Shown: one piece after another, positions 1 through 7,280 of the stretch
Numbering within the stretch: the stretch's first letter is position 1
Layout: every line of letters starts with the position of its first letter
Assembly: GCA_024402695.1 (NCBI GenBank)
Contig: JAKSTG010000002.1
Span: forward strand, 121,469-185,468
DNA: 64,000 nucleotides
Direction: 5' to 3'
Origin: Treponema sp.
GTDB taxonomy: Bacteria > Spirochaetota > Spirochaetia > Treponematales > Treponemataceae
The notes under the pieces: generated by a model
What the model saw: the letters and a program-made list of their open reading frames with translations, nothing else
The model's database searches: none
What the model was told of the DNA's origin: nothing
Translations under genes and position numbers: made by a program

Positions 1-600
1 AAAAAACTCTGGATTTTTAAGAATTACATTACAGTTTTTTACAAAAATATCAAAATTTTCGTTTACAATTCTAAAAGCGACAGCATTGTGTTTTTCTTCT
101 TCAGTATATATGAATTTTCTGATGGTGTTATAATTTGTGAAATAACTTGTGAATCCTGCGAAATCTTTAAGAAGTTTAATTTCTTCTTCACTGCTTGCAA
201 AGCCTGGAAGGATATTTTCAAACAGTTCTTTTGAAAAAAGTTTTTTAAAAGTTTCAGTATTTTTAAAACAATTTGAAATTGTTTTTCTGTATTTTTCCTG
301 TACAGGTTTCAAAAGAGCTTTATTCTTTTCATTGATTGAATTATTCCAGACAGTATAAAGTTCGTTCCAGTCAATATTAACTGATTCCAGAACAGTTGAT
401 ATAAAGTTTTTATGAGCTTTATCAATAAGCTTTTTTATGATTAGTGAATCATTCTCTCTTTTTATGTCACTGTTAATGATGTCATATTTATTCATTGATT
501 CTCTTGTTTTTCCAACAGGAATCAATTTATTTACAATTGTTTTACTTACTGAGAAACCATTAAAATTTTTACTACATGCATAATTATCTATAATTTTCAT
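1..600 (-). CDS. cas12a: Cas12a-family (type V-A) nuclease, N-terminal 200 residues, cut by window edge
   Basis: The frame is open from an ATG at 600 to the window edge (200 codons); the gene continues to the left. Residues 17-32 read SVSKTIVNKLIPVGKT, which aligns with the WED-I/N-terminal signature of Cas12a (SLSKTLRFELIPxGKT). Further conserved stretches follow in the family order: LIDKAHKNFI near 58-67, KKLFSKELFENILPGF near 119-134, DFAGFTSYF near 146-154 and AFRIVNENF near 175-183, the REC1 region. The start has a purine-rich GGGGAAAAAGAG upstream and lies 30 bp after the preceding gene, so co-transcription is likely. The conserved RFE after KTL is replaced by VNK. RuvC and Nuc domains are outside the window, so activity cannot be judged. 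No CRISPR array, cas1, cas2 or cas4 is visible in the window. Confidence 0.86.
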   Translation of the reverse strand, partial: MKIIDNYACSKNFNGFSVSKTIVNKLIPVGKTRESMNKYDIINSDIKRENDSLIIKKLIDKAHKNFISTVLESVNIDWNELYTVWNNSINEKNKALLKPVQEKYRKTISNCFKNTETFKKLFSKELFENILPGFASSEEEIKLLKDFAGFTSYFTNYNTIRKFIYTEEEKHNAVAFRIVNENFDIFVKNCNVILKNPEFF

Positions 601-630
601 AAAATACTCTTTTTCCCCTGGTTTAGGAGT

Positions 631-1356
631 CTATATTTTTTTATTTTTTTCCAAAATTATTTCTTCGTAAGCATCAAACAATACCTGACGGTGTATTCTT
701 TGAAGATGATTCTTTATTTTTTCATCAATTTCTTCAATATTTACTTTGTATTCCGATTCAAGTAAATATTCATAAATTGTCATTTTATATTCATAAAAGA
801 ATAATTTGTTCATCAATTTTTCGAAAAATTCTTTTTTCTCATAATTTTCATTTCTTTCAAGAAAGTAATCAGTAGAAGAATAAGAATCAAATTTTACTGT
901 AATTTCTTTGTCGTATTTTTCACAGATACCATCTTTTAAATGGTCAAATTCGTGATCCAACTCATCATTTTCGGGGTCAGTATATTTTAACAGCACTCTT
1001 ATATGATTTTCATGGTCTTCCCAAGGAGCATCATTTTCTTCTATTGCCAGAGGTGAATAATTGAACAAGAGGCTTAAGTTAAAATCTAAATAATCTTTTA
1101 AAGGAAAATTATTTTTAATTTCTTTTCTTTCGTATTGCTTTTTAATTATATCCGAATAAAAATCCTGAAATTGTTTTAATCCTGGAATTAAAATTATATC
1201 TTCTTTTGGAACTATAAAAAAAAGAGTAATTTCTGATTCATTGTCACATTGCATAAAAGAAATTTCATATTTTTTTAATTTAAGAACATCTAATAATACT
1301 TTTAAATTAATTTGTTTTGATTTTTTTTCTTCTGTTAGTTCTTTTAATACGTTCAA
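631..1356 (-). CDS. Unknown acidic protein directly upstream of cas12a
   Basis: This 241-residue protein resembles no family I can name. It is rich in Glu, Asp, Lys and Phe, has no signal peptide or membrane segment, and its C-terminal ~60 residues look alpha-helical with mixed charge. The start is a TTG preceded by AAGGAG at suitable spacing. The ribosome-binding site lies in the 10-bp gap after the upstream gene, and cas12a begins 30 bp downstream, so the three genes are probably one transcription unit. Position suggests a link with Cas12a or a general element function; nothing in the sequence decides this. Confidence 0.7.
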   Translation of the reverse strand: MNVLKELTEEKKSKQINLKVLLDVLKLKKYEISFMQCDNESEITLFFIVPKEDIILIPGLKQFQDFYSDIIKKQYERKEIKNNFPLKDYLDFNLSLLFNYSPLAIEENDAPWEDHENHIRVLLKYTDPENDELDHEFDHLKDGICEKYDKEITVKFDSYSSTDYFLERNENYEKKEFFEKLMNKLFFYEYKMTIYEYLLESEYKVNIEEIDEKIKNHLQRIHRQVLFDAYEEIILEKNKKI

Positions 1357-1366
1357 TACTGGCTCC

Positions 1367-1810
1367 TTATTTTTTATTTTTTAATAAGACTCTTATTTCT
1401 TCTTCTGTCAAATCTTCAAATTCCGAGAATCTTTCAATTTCCAATTCCCTTAATTTTCTCCAAGTAATAATATTCCACTCTGATATAGTGTGATCGTCAT
1501 AACTAAAGAAAAAAGCAGTATGAAGGTCATAAGTATCGAGGTAACGATGCCAGGAACAATCCTTTTCATCCATCCATAAAATTTTTTTTGACCGCCATCC
1601 ACCACCGAAATCACTTTCTCTGTCACAATAATAAACATTTAAAATATCGTAACGCTTACCGTTTTCTAACCATTGTTTTTCAGCACAAACTTTAGCTTCT
1701 CTGATTGTATTAAAAGTATATCCACTATGAATACAAGTAGAACCAAAAGGAAGTAAGAAATACTTAAAATTTGGTTTAATAAACATTTCCAAAGCTCTTG
1801 CATTTGTCAT
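1367..1810 (-). CDS. Unknown 147-residue protein in the relaxase-cas12a run
   Basis: I do not recognise the family. The protein is soluble-looking and unusually rich in aromatic residues and Trp (for example GGGWRSKKILWMDEK near residue 70), with an acidic helical C-terminus. The ATG at 1810 has only a weak Shine-Dalgarno (AAAGG). It lies 11 bp downstream of a tiny membrane-protein gene and 10 bp upstream of the next gene. Its small size, acidity and place upstream of a nuclease gene are compatible with a nuclease-associated or inhibitor role, but that is speculation. Confidence 0.65.
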   Translation of the reverse strand: MTNARALEMFIKPNFKYFLLPFGSTCIHSGYTFNTIREAKVCAEKQWLENGKRYDILNVYYCDRESDFGGGWRSKKILWMDEKDCSWHRYLDTYDLHTAFFFSYDDHTISEWNIITWRKLRELEIERFSEFEDLTEEEIRVLLKNKK

Positions 1811-1821
1811 TTTAAATACCT

Positions 1822-1959
1822 TTATAATTTGTATACGATAAAACCAAAGAAAAATATTGTTCCAACAATAAGACCAAATATCTTTGCAATATTATAATTG
1901 CTTATAAGATTTCTAACGAAATCTAAGATTTTATAAAACTTCTTTTCTAATTTTTTCAT
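1822..1959 (-). CDS. Tiny single-pass membrane protein (45 aa)
   Basis: The open frame starts with MKKLEKKFYKILDFVRN and has a hydrophobic segment of about 18 residues (IFGLIVGTIFFFGFIVY) near the C-terminus, a basic-N, membrane-C layout. It sits tightly between two genes of the same strand. Conjugative operons often carry such peptides, but the function is unknown. The ribosome-binding site is weak, which lowers confidence. Confidence 0.5.
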   Translation of the reverse strand: MKKLEKKFYKILDFVRNLISNYNIAKIFGLIVGTIFFFGFIVYKL

Positions 1960-1989
1960 TTATCACTTAACTGCCATAACTTCACTAAT

Positions 1990-2196
1990 CTACTCATCAT
2001 TGCTTTTTTCTAAATTATTTTTCTTTGTAAATTTAAGTTTTATAAACCGGATTAAAGTTGATAATGGAAATTCTCTTTGTTCTAATCGGTATAAAAAAAT
2101 TGACATAAAAATAATAGATAATGGAATTACAGCAAAGAATCCAATTATTTGATTAAGATAATATCCAGCAATAAACATACATAAAATTTCAATCAT
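1990..2196 (-). CDS. Small membrane protein (68 aa) downstream of relaxase
   Basis: The N-terminal ~38 residues are hydrophobic and probably form two membrane segments separated near NQIIGFF; the C-terminal 30 residues are basic and then acidic, likely cytoplasmic. The start codon lies 4 bp after the relaxase stop, so the two genes are surely co-transcribed. No family is recognised. A role at the membrane in mobilisation is possible from context only. Confidence 0.6.
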   Translation of the reverse strand: MIEILCMFIAGYYLNQIIGFFAVIPLSIIFMSIFLYRLEQREFPLSTLIRFIKLKFTKKNNLEKSNDE

Positions 2197-2199
2197 AAT

Positions 2200-3486
2200 T
2201 TAATCTCCATAACTCCAGGTTCCATCATCTTTTTTAACGATGTTAATATCTTTAAACGTTGTTCTGTCGGCTCCACCCTTTGGATCTTTTTTTGGAACAA
2301 CTTTAATATTTTGTCCAGGTTTCAATGTAATAGGATTAAACGATGGAACAAAGAAACTTTCTCCTGTTTTTTCATTTTCAATAACCATTGCGTTATTCCA
2401 TATATCTTCATCATTCATTGAATATACTTTTCGGATTGTTCCTTTTATTTCTCCCATTTCAGATAAATAAAGCTTCATTGCTTCCCCATTCTTTACTAGA
2501 GACTGTGCTTCTCTGAAAGTATTGTATTTTCCGTAATTTTTAAGTCTTTCTTCAAAATCTTTTTTTATATAAAATTTTCCATCAATTACTTCTGCAAGAT
2601 TTATTGATTCCAGATATTCCAGTCTTTTAAATATATCGTCTCCGCAATCTTTTCCTATATATCCAAGGAACTTACTGTCTTTGTCTTTAATACACAAAGA
2701 CTGGATCTTTTTATCAAATTCTGTAAAACGTTCTGCATAAATACGGTTTGTTCGAGCTTGTTTCTTAAGCTCATTACTACGATAGCCGCAGATATTTGTA
2801 AGTATTTCCTGGCTGAATTCCCTGGCATAATTTTTAATAATATCTTTTGAAAATCGGTCTATTCGTTTACCGTTCAGGTCTACACCGTTTATTAGCAAGT
2901 GAACATGATTGTGCTTTGTATTCTGGTGAACTGCTGCCTGCCATACAAATTTGTAACCTGTTATCTGTTCAAGTCTTTGAATAAAGCATTTAGTGTATTC
3001 TTTTAAAACTTCTTCACTAAGGTTTTCTTCTGGTGTTAATATCCATTTAAAATGCTTCGAAGTCGTTTTTGTTTTCATCTTACCATTCTTATAGAATGTC
3101 TTTTTTTCTTTATCCATTCGGCTTATATATTCATCAGTTGATACATTTCCGAATAATTCAGGCTTCTTTGAAATTTCTTCTTTATCTTTTTGAATCATAT
3201 AATTTTTAAGATATTTAGCATGAGCCTGAATATTATCAGAATATCTGAACTTCACTACACATTGCTGTTTTGAAGAATTGATAAATGAATTATGAAAATT
3301 GTTATTTGAATAATTTGATACATACGTTATATGACTTGCTTTCTTTAAAAGATTTACTAAAGGTCTTACATCATCAGGAGTGTGTTTTGCACGACCAAAA
3401 TAGATACGGAGTCTTTTTTTGTTTTCGTTTTCTTGTGAGTATTGTTTAGCAACCTTGTCCCAATTGTATCTACTTTTTCCGTACAT
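2200..3486 (-). CDS. Relaxase of the VirD2/MobA (MOBP-like) type
   Basis: The 428-residue protein carries the metal-binding histidine triad of HUH relaxases, HNHVHLLING, near residues 190-200, preceded by a long basic N-terminal part. These enzymes nick one strand at oriT through a tyrosine, remain covalently bound and pilot the strand through the T4SS. The N-terminal ~150 residues should contain the catalytic Tyr, but I cannot say which one. The length is short for MOBP relaxases, with no extended primase or helicase C-terminus. A probable oriT lies 170-240 bp upstream of the start. The ATG at 3486 follows an A-rich leader in which AACGGGAAA is the best ribosome-binding site. Confidence 0.8.
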   Translation of the reverse strand: MYGKSRYNWDKVAKQYSQENENKKRLRIYFGRAKHTPDDVRPLVNLLKKASHITYVSNYSNNNFHNSFINSSKQQCVVKFRYSDNIQAHAKYLKNYMIQKDKEEISKKPELFGNVSTDEYISRMDKEKKTFYKNGKMKTKTTSKHFKWILTPEENLSEEVLKEYTKCFIQRLEQITGYKFVWQAAVHQNTKHNHVHLLINGVDLNGKRIDRFSKDIIKNYAREFSQEILTNICGYRSNELKKQARTNRIYAERFTEFDKKIQSLCIKDKDSKFLGYIGKDCGDDIFKRLEYLESINLAEVIDGKFYIKKDFEERLKNYGKYNTFREAQSLVKNGEAMKLYLSEMGEIKGTIRKVYSMNDEDIWNNAMVIENEKTGESFFVPSFNPITLKPGQNIKVVPKKDPKGGADRTTFKDINIVKKDDGTWSYGD

Positions 3487-3531
3487 TTTTTTTTCCCGTT
3501 TAGAAAATAAATCAAAAACAATTCGTTTTAA

Positions 3532-3549
3532 GAGCGCAGAACTGCGCTC
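3532..3549 (-). repeat. Dispersed palindrome, copy 1
   Basis: GAGCGCAGAACTGCGCTC, an 8-bp inverted repeat around a 2-nt centre. Read on the minus strand, the strand of the relaxase gene 46 bp away, the centre is TT, as in the other unambiguous copies relative to their neighbouring genes. It continues as CTCCTGATTA, shared in part with copies 6 and 7. Confidence 0.9.
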
Positions 3550-3559
3550 CTGATTACCA

Positions 3560-3692
3560 GTATTACGATGTAATACGTATTACAACTGTATTACAAAGCT
3601 CAAAAACACCTGTATTACAAAATCGCTATTAAAAACGTGGTGTAATACACATAACTCTAAGTAGGACAAGGAAATAACACAAACTGTATTAC
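3560..3692. repeat. Cluster of seven GTATTAC/GTAATAC motifs
   Basis: GTATTAC occurs at 3560, 3577, 3588, 3612 and 3686 and its reverse complement GTAATAC at 3570 and 3642. Several are extended to TGTATTACA, and adjacent copies form small palindromes. The block fills the divergent intergenic region between relaxase and topoisomerase III and runs into the candidate oriT. Such arrays are typical binding sites of relaxosome accessory proteins, replication initiators or repressors. The binding partner is not known. Confidence 0.75.
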
Positions 3693-3722
3693 AGTCTTTA
3701 TCTTGCATTCCTTGTCACTTAG
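3657..3722 (+). other. Candidate origin of transfer (oriT)
   Basis: An imperfect inverted repeat has arms CTAAG-N3-GACAAGGAA (3657-3673) and TTCCTTGTC-N-CTTAG (3708-3722). Between them, next to the right arm, is TATCTTGC (3699-3706), which fits the YATCYTG|Y nic consensus of RP4/VirD2-type relaxases and puts the nick between 3705 and 3706. It lies upstream of a relaxase of that type. The assignment rests on pattern and position; no nicking data exist. Confidence 0.5.
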
Positions 3723-3767
3723 GAGAGTTTCTTATATAATACATCGTAGTTAACATTTTGTAAAGTT

Positions 3768-3786
3768 TGCGGTTTTGTGAACCGCA
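3768..3786. promoter_or_regulatory. Inverted repeat in the topB leader
   Basis: TGCGGTT-TTGTG-AACCGCA is a perfect 7-bp inverted repeat 18 bp before the topoisomerase start. TATAAT-like stretches flank it (TATATAAT at 3733-3740 and ATTATAAT just after). It may be an operator or a 5' hairpin of the mRNA. Confidence 0.45.
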
Positions 3787-3804
3787 GATTATAATATAAG
3801 GACT

Positions 3805-5859
3805 ATGATAATTCTTACTGAAAAGCCAAGTGTTGCCCGGGATATTGCACGGGCATTGAATTACAAATCCTCTGAAGGATATTGGGTTTCTGAATCAGGT
3901 CGTGACTGTATTGTTGCAGCTCACGGTCATTTACTTGAAAGTTACTTGCCGGATGATTACGATCCAAAATGGAAATCCTGGAAAACTTCTTTCCAAGACC
4001 TTCCTATTGTTCCTGAGACTTTCAAGTATAAAATTAAAGACAACTGTTCTGAAACTTTGAAAAAAATTGAACGTTGCTTCCGCAACTTCGATTCCAGGGA
4101 ATTTATCCTCGCAACAGATGCTGAACGTGAAGGTGAAGTGATCGGTGCTGAAATCCTTGAGTATGTTGAATTTGCTTACTACACCACTGCAAAACGATTC
4201 TGGGTTTCTGAAGCTCTTACTCCTGAAGTTGTACGAAAAGGTATTGCTAATGCTCAACCTTTATCAAACTATGACTCGTACAAGAAAGCAGGTTTTGCAA
4301 GGGCTGAAGCTGACTGGCTTGTGGGAATGAATATTTCAAGAGTTCTTACTGTTCAGGCTAACAAGCTGCTTTCATTCGGCAGAGTTCAGACTGCCATTCT
4401 TGGAGCAATTTATTTACGAGATAGAAACATTGCAAACTTTATTCCAAAAGATTATTTTCAGCTTATTGTTACACTTACCAAAAATAATCAGAACTTCAAT
4501 GTAATTTTCACAAAAGATAACAACGATAGATTTGACGATGATATTAACCTTAAAATTGTCCAGGGAAATCTTGGTGAAAAACTTTTAATCCAGTCTATTA
4601 CCCGTGAAGACAAGACCGAAAATGTTCCGCAACTTTTCAACATTACAGGGCTTCAAAAATACTGCTCTAATAAATTCCATCTCACTCCTGATGAAACTTT
4701 AAAAATTGCACAAAGTCTTTATGAAACGCATAAGTGTCTTTCTTATCCAAGAACACCTTCGGTTGTTCTTGGTGATGATAATGTTGAATTATTCAGACAG
4801 AAATACGAGCTTCTTTCAAAAGTTAATCCAAAACTTGCATCCAGATGTGATGTAAATAAAATATCCAATACAAATAAAAGATTGTTCAATTCGGCAAATC
4901 TTACAGACCACCATGCATTGATTCCACTTAATGTTTTACCTGAAAACGTTTCTGAAAATGAACGTAATGTTTACAATGCTGTTCTGTTACGATTTTTCCA
5001 GACAATAATGAATCCTTGTAAATACCAGGTTCTTACATTGGATGCATTACAGGATAATTATCATTTCATCGGTAAAGGAAGAACTTACATCGATAAAGGA
5101 TGGAAAGAAAATATTGAAGAATCAAACGATGAAGAAATTGAAATCTTTCCAACTGACATTGAGAAAGGGGATTTACTGAATATTGTAAAAGCTGAAACTG
5201 TCGCAAAGAAAACTACACCCAAAAAGCATTTTACAAATGCAACAATTCTTGCATTGATGGAAAATCCACGGGATGAAGACATGGAAAAGAATTCCAAGCT
5301 TGTTGGACTTGGAACACCTGCAACAAGAGCGGGAATAATTAAGGAACTTATAGACCGGACTTACATCACTCAAAAAGGGCAACAACTTATTATTACGGAT
5401 CTCGGAAAGTTCCTTATTGATACTGTAATCAAGATTCCTAGTCTTAAAGATTTTATAAGTCTTAAAACTACAACAGGATGGGAAGAACAACTGACAACAG
5501 AACCTGACGTATTTTTGAACAACATAAAAAGTTTCATCAAAAATGAAGTTCCCAAAATTACAGTTACTGAAAAATGGGTTGATAATAAGATCGGAGCTTG
5601 TCCGTTATGTCAAAAGGGAACTGTTTCGGAAGGTCAAAAATCATATTACTGTTCCGAATATAAAAACGGATGTAAGTTTTCAATCGGAAAAAACATTCTG
5701 GGCGCTTCAATTAACCAAACTGACGCAATGCTTCTGGTAACGGGTAAATCAACAAAGTTTAAGAAAATGCACAGTCAAAAATCTGGCAAAGATTTTTCTG
5801 CAAAATTAAAACTGAATATTTCAAACGGGAATTATCAGTTTGAGTATTTATTTAAGTAA
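3805..5859 (+). CDS. topB: Type IA DNA topoisomerase (topoisomerase III)
   Basis: The 684-residue protein opens with the Toprim strand MIILTEKPSVARDIA; the acidic Toprim motif DAEREGEVI is near 107-115, and SFGRVQTAIL near 190 and LSYPRT near 312-317 follow. The Tyr in SYPRT is the expected catalytic residue. A Cys4 zinc ribbon (CPLC...C...C) is near residues 598-622. Type IA enzymes cut one strand to pass another; element-borne TopB/TraE forms are thought to help plasmid replication or transfer. AAGGA precedes the ATG. The gene diverges from the relaxase gene across the oriT region. Confidence 0.95.
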   Translation: MIILTEKPSVARDIARALNYKSSEGYWVSESGRDCIVAAHGHLLESYLPDDYDPKWKSWKTSFQDLPIVPETFKYKIKDNCSETLKKIERCFRNFDSREFILATDAEREGEVIGAEILEYVEFAYYTTAKRFWVSEALTPEVVRKGIANAQPLSNYDSYKKAGFARAEADWLVGMNISRVLTVQANKLLSFGRVQTAILGAIYLRDRNIANFIPKDYFQLIVTLTKNNQNFNVIFTKDNNDRFDDDINLKIVQGNLGEKLLIQSITREDKTENVPQLFNITGLQKYCSNKFHLTPDETLKIAQSLYETHKCLSYPRTPSVVLGDDNVELFRQKYELLSKVNPKLASRCDVNKISNTNKRLFNSANLTDHHALIPLNVLPENVSENERNVYNAVLLRFFQTIMNPCKYQVLTLDALQDNYHFIGKGRTYIDKGWKENIEESNDEEIEIFPTDIEKGDLLNIVKAETVAKKTTPKKHFTNATILALMENPRDEDMEKNSKLVGLGTPATRAGIIKELIDRTYITQKGQQLIITDLGKFLIDTVIKIPSLKDFISLKTTTGWEEQLTTEPDVFLNNIKSFIKNEVPKITVTEKWVDNKIGACPLCQKGTVSEGQKSYYCSEYKNGCKFSIGKNILGASINQTDAMLLVTGKSTKFKKMHSQKSGKDFSAKLKLNISNGNYQFEYLFK

Positions 5860-5893
5860 GGAGTAGGCTGCCTAAAAATTCAAAAAAAATTAG

Positions 5894-5911
5894 GAGCGCA
5901 GTTCTGCGCTC
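5894..5911 (+). repeat. Dispersed palindrome, copy 2
   Basis: GAGCGCAGTTCTGCGCTC, perfect consensus, 35 bp after the topB stop. The gap to the next coding sequence (5989) holds no other recognisable signal apart from AAAGGAG before that start. Confidence 0.92.
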
Positions 5912-5988
5912 ATCCTTATTATTTATTTTCATTCTCTTCGTTCTTGTAATTCCTTTAATCCTTATTCTTCATAACAAAGGAGTTATAA

Positions 5989-6141
5989 ATGTTTAGAAAA
6001 ATACGTTTTCTTCTCTGGTCTATAGTTTTAATTTTTCTCATTTATTTATTTATAAAAATGCTGCCGGATTTTCGAAATGCATTGATTCATCTTAAATACA
6101 GTATAAATCAATTGATTTACACAATTAAAAACAAAATTTAA
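5989..6141 (+). CDS. Small single-pass membrane protein (50 aa)
   Basis: ATG preceded by AAAGGAG. The sequence begins MFRKIRFLLWSIVLIFLIYL, a basic start and one hydrophobic segment, followed by a polar amphipathic tail of about 27 residues. The stop codon directly abuts palindrome copy 3. No family is recognised. The strong ribosome-binding site and the palindromes on both sides make it a likely real gene. Confidence 0.65.
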   Translation: MFRKIRFLLWSIVLIFLIYLFIKMLPDFRNALIHLKYSINQLIYTIKNKI

Positions 6142-6159
6142 GAGCGCAGTTCTGCGCTC
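6142..6159 (+). repeat. Dispersed palindrome, copy 3
   Basis: GAGCGCAGTTCTGCGCTC starts on the base after the stop codon of the 50-residue gene and ends 11 bp before the next ATG, so it fills almost the whole gap. GGGGAG immediately follows as ribosome-binding site. Confidence 0.92.
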
Positions 6160-6169
6160 GGGGAGTAAT

Positions 6170-6259
6170 ATGAAAAAATATTTAGTTTATGACAAAGAGT
6201 ATGAGGCTGACTGGAAAGCAGAAGGTCTTGAAGATGATGCATTAATTTTTGACGATTAA
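6170..6259 (+). CDS. Putative 29-residue peptide
   Basis: ATG after GGGGAGTAAT encodes a very acidic peptide, MKKYLVYDKEYEADWKAEGL and a DDALIFDD tail. Its start resembles that of the protein at 6880 (LIYDKNKDSDW), suggesting the two are related or share a binding feature. The function is unknown. Short length limits confidence, but the ribosome-binding site is strong and spacing to the next gene is tight. Confidence 0.5.
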   Translation: MKKYLVYDKEYEADWKAEGLEDDALIFDD

Positions 6260-6277
6260 TTTTTGGAGATAATTACA

Positions 6278-6844
6278 ATGAAAAAAATACATTTATATTT
6301 TAAGGATACAGATTTTAATATTATTCAAATATGGAGTGAACATCCTGATAATGAAATAGAAGAACTCAATACATATTTTATTATTGAAAATAAAAGCGGC
6401 AGCAGATATAAAGCAAAAAATGAATATGATGAAGATATTGATTTGTTTGAATTTATTGCAAGCACAGTTGGAATAAAAGAAACTGATTATAAATTTGGTT
6501 TTGTAATGCAAATCAATGATTATCTTGATAATTCCAGAAAACCATATTTTGTCCCTGTAATTTATACAAAAGAGAATAAACCTGAATGGACTTTATCAAG
6601 AAAGTTTTATGATGAAATAGAATTTGTTGGTCGTGATATATGGGAACCAAATCATATGTTCTGTTCTCGAATCTTTAAAAATAATGCTTTGAAATATGCA
6701 TATAAAAGTTATTCAGATTCATTTGGGACAGATGCAGATATGTATCTGGATTATTGTACTCTAATTGAAGATGAAAAAACTTTAAGGTTTCTTCATGCAC
6801 TTTATGAAATGAGATTATCTGAAAATCCAATACGAATATTTTAA
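6278..6844 (+). CDS. Unknown acidic 188-residue protein
   Basis: The ATG at 6278 is preferred over an upstream in-frame TTG at 6263 because that TTG lies inside the Shine-Dalgarno (TTTGGAGAT). The protein is acidic, soluble-looking and rich in aromatic residues, with motifs such as DETDYKF-like and WEPNHMFCSRIF near residue 125. Small acidic proteins are common in leading regions of conjugative elements (antirestriction, anti-CRISPR), but I see no ArdA or ArdC signature and assign no function. Confidence 0.7.
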   Translation: MKKIHLYFKDTDFNIIQIWSEHPDNEIEELNTYFIIENKSGSRYKAKNEYDEDIDLFEFIASTVGIKETDYKFGFVMQINDYLDNSRKPYFVPVIYTKENKPEWTLSRKFYDEIEFVGRDIWEPNHMFCSRIFKNNALKYAYKSYSDSFGTDADMYLDYCTLIEDEKTLRFLHALYEMRLSENPIRIF

Positions 6845-6879
6845 ATTAATACGGACTTTATAAAAAAGGAGAACTTTTA

Positions 6880-7224
6880 ATGAATACAACACACTTGATT
6901 TATGACAAGAATAAAGATTCTGACTGGATTATGGTTACGGAAAAAAAGCCGCTTCCCATAAACGGTTATACCGACCTTGAAAACCTTTTACGAGTAACAA
7001 ACATTCTTTCCGAAGAAGAATCTTTCTTTGACTGGAAGATATCAATGGGTAAAACTTTCAAAGACCGCCCAAGTATAGTTATCAATATTGCAATCCACCA
7101 TACACGGAATCTGATTCTGCTGATTGCAATTGATAAACATACATTTGAGATCTTTGCATATAAGGAAGTTTCTTTGCCAAAACTTGACGATTTTCCAATG
7201 ATTGAAAACACAATAACGATGTAA
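6880..7224 (+). CDS. Unknown 114-residue protein
   Basis: The ATG follows AAAGGAGAACTTTTA. The N-terminus, HLIYDKNKDSDW, resembles that of the 29-residue peptide at 6170. The rest alternates hydrophobic beta-like stretches (SIVINIAIHHTRNLILLIAI near 69-88) and acidic turns, giving a small alpha/beta domain without membrane character. It is the last gene before palindrome copy 4. No family is recognised. Confidence 0.65.
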   Translation: MNTTHLIYDKNKDSDWIMVTEKKPLPINGYTDLENLLRVTNILSEEESFFDWKISMGKTFKDRPSIVINIAIHHTRNLILLIAIDKHTFEIFAYKEVSLPKLDDFPMIENTITM

Positions 7225-7240
7225 ACACAAAAAAAAATAG

Positions 7241-7258
7241 GAGCGCAAATCTGCGCTC
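7241..7258 (+). repeat. Dispersed palindrome, copy 4 (diverged centre)
   Basis: GAGCGCAAATCTGCGCTC keeps 7-bp arms but differs from the consensus at two central bases, so its orientation is ambiguous. It is followed by AAAGGAG and the next start at 7281. Confidence 0.85.
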
Positions 7259-7280
7259 TTTATAAAGGAGTAAAAAATAG

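Noticed and set aside
149..358. Plus-strand ORF of 69 codons
   Set aside because: It is antisense to the Cas12a-like frame, which has clear family motifs and runs unbroken through the whole region; no ribosome-binding site.
6278..6844. ArdA/ArdC-type antirestriction protein
   Set aside because: Acidic and of similar size and context, but I see none of the conserved ArdA blocks nor the ArdC metalloprotease motif.
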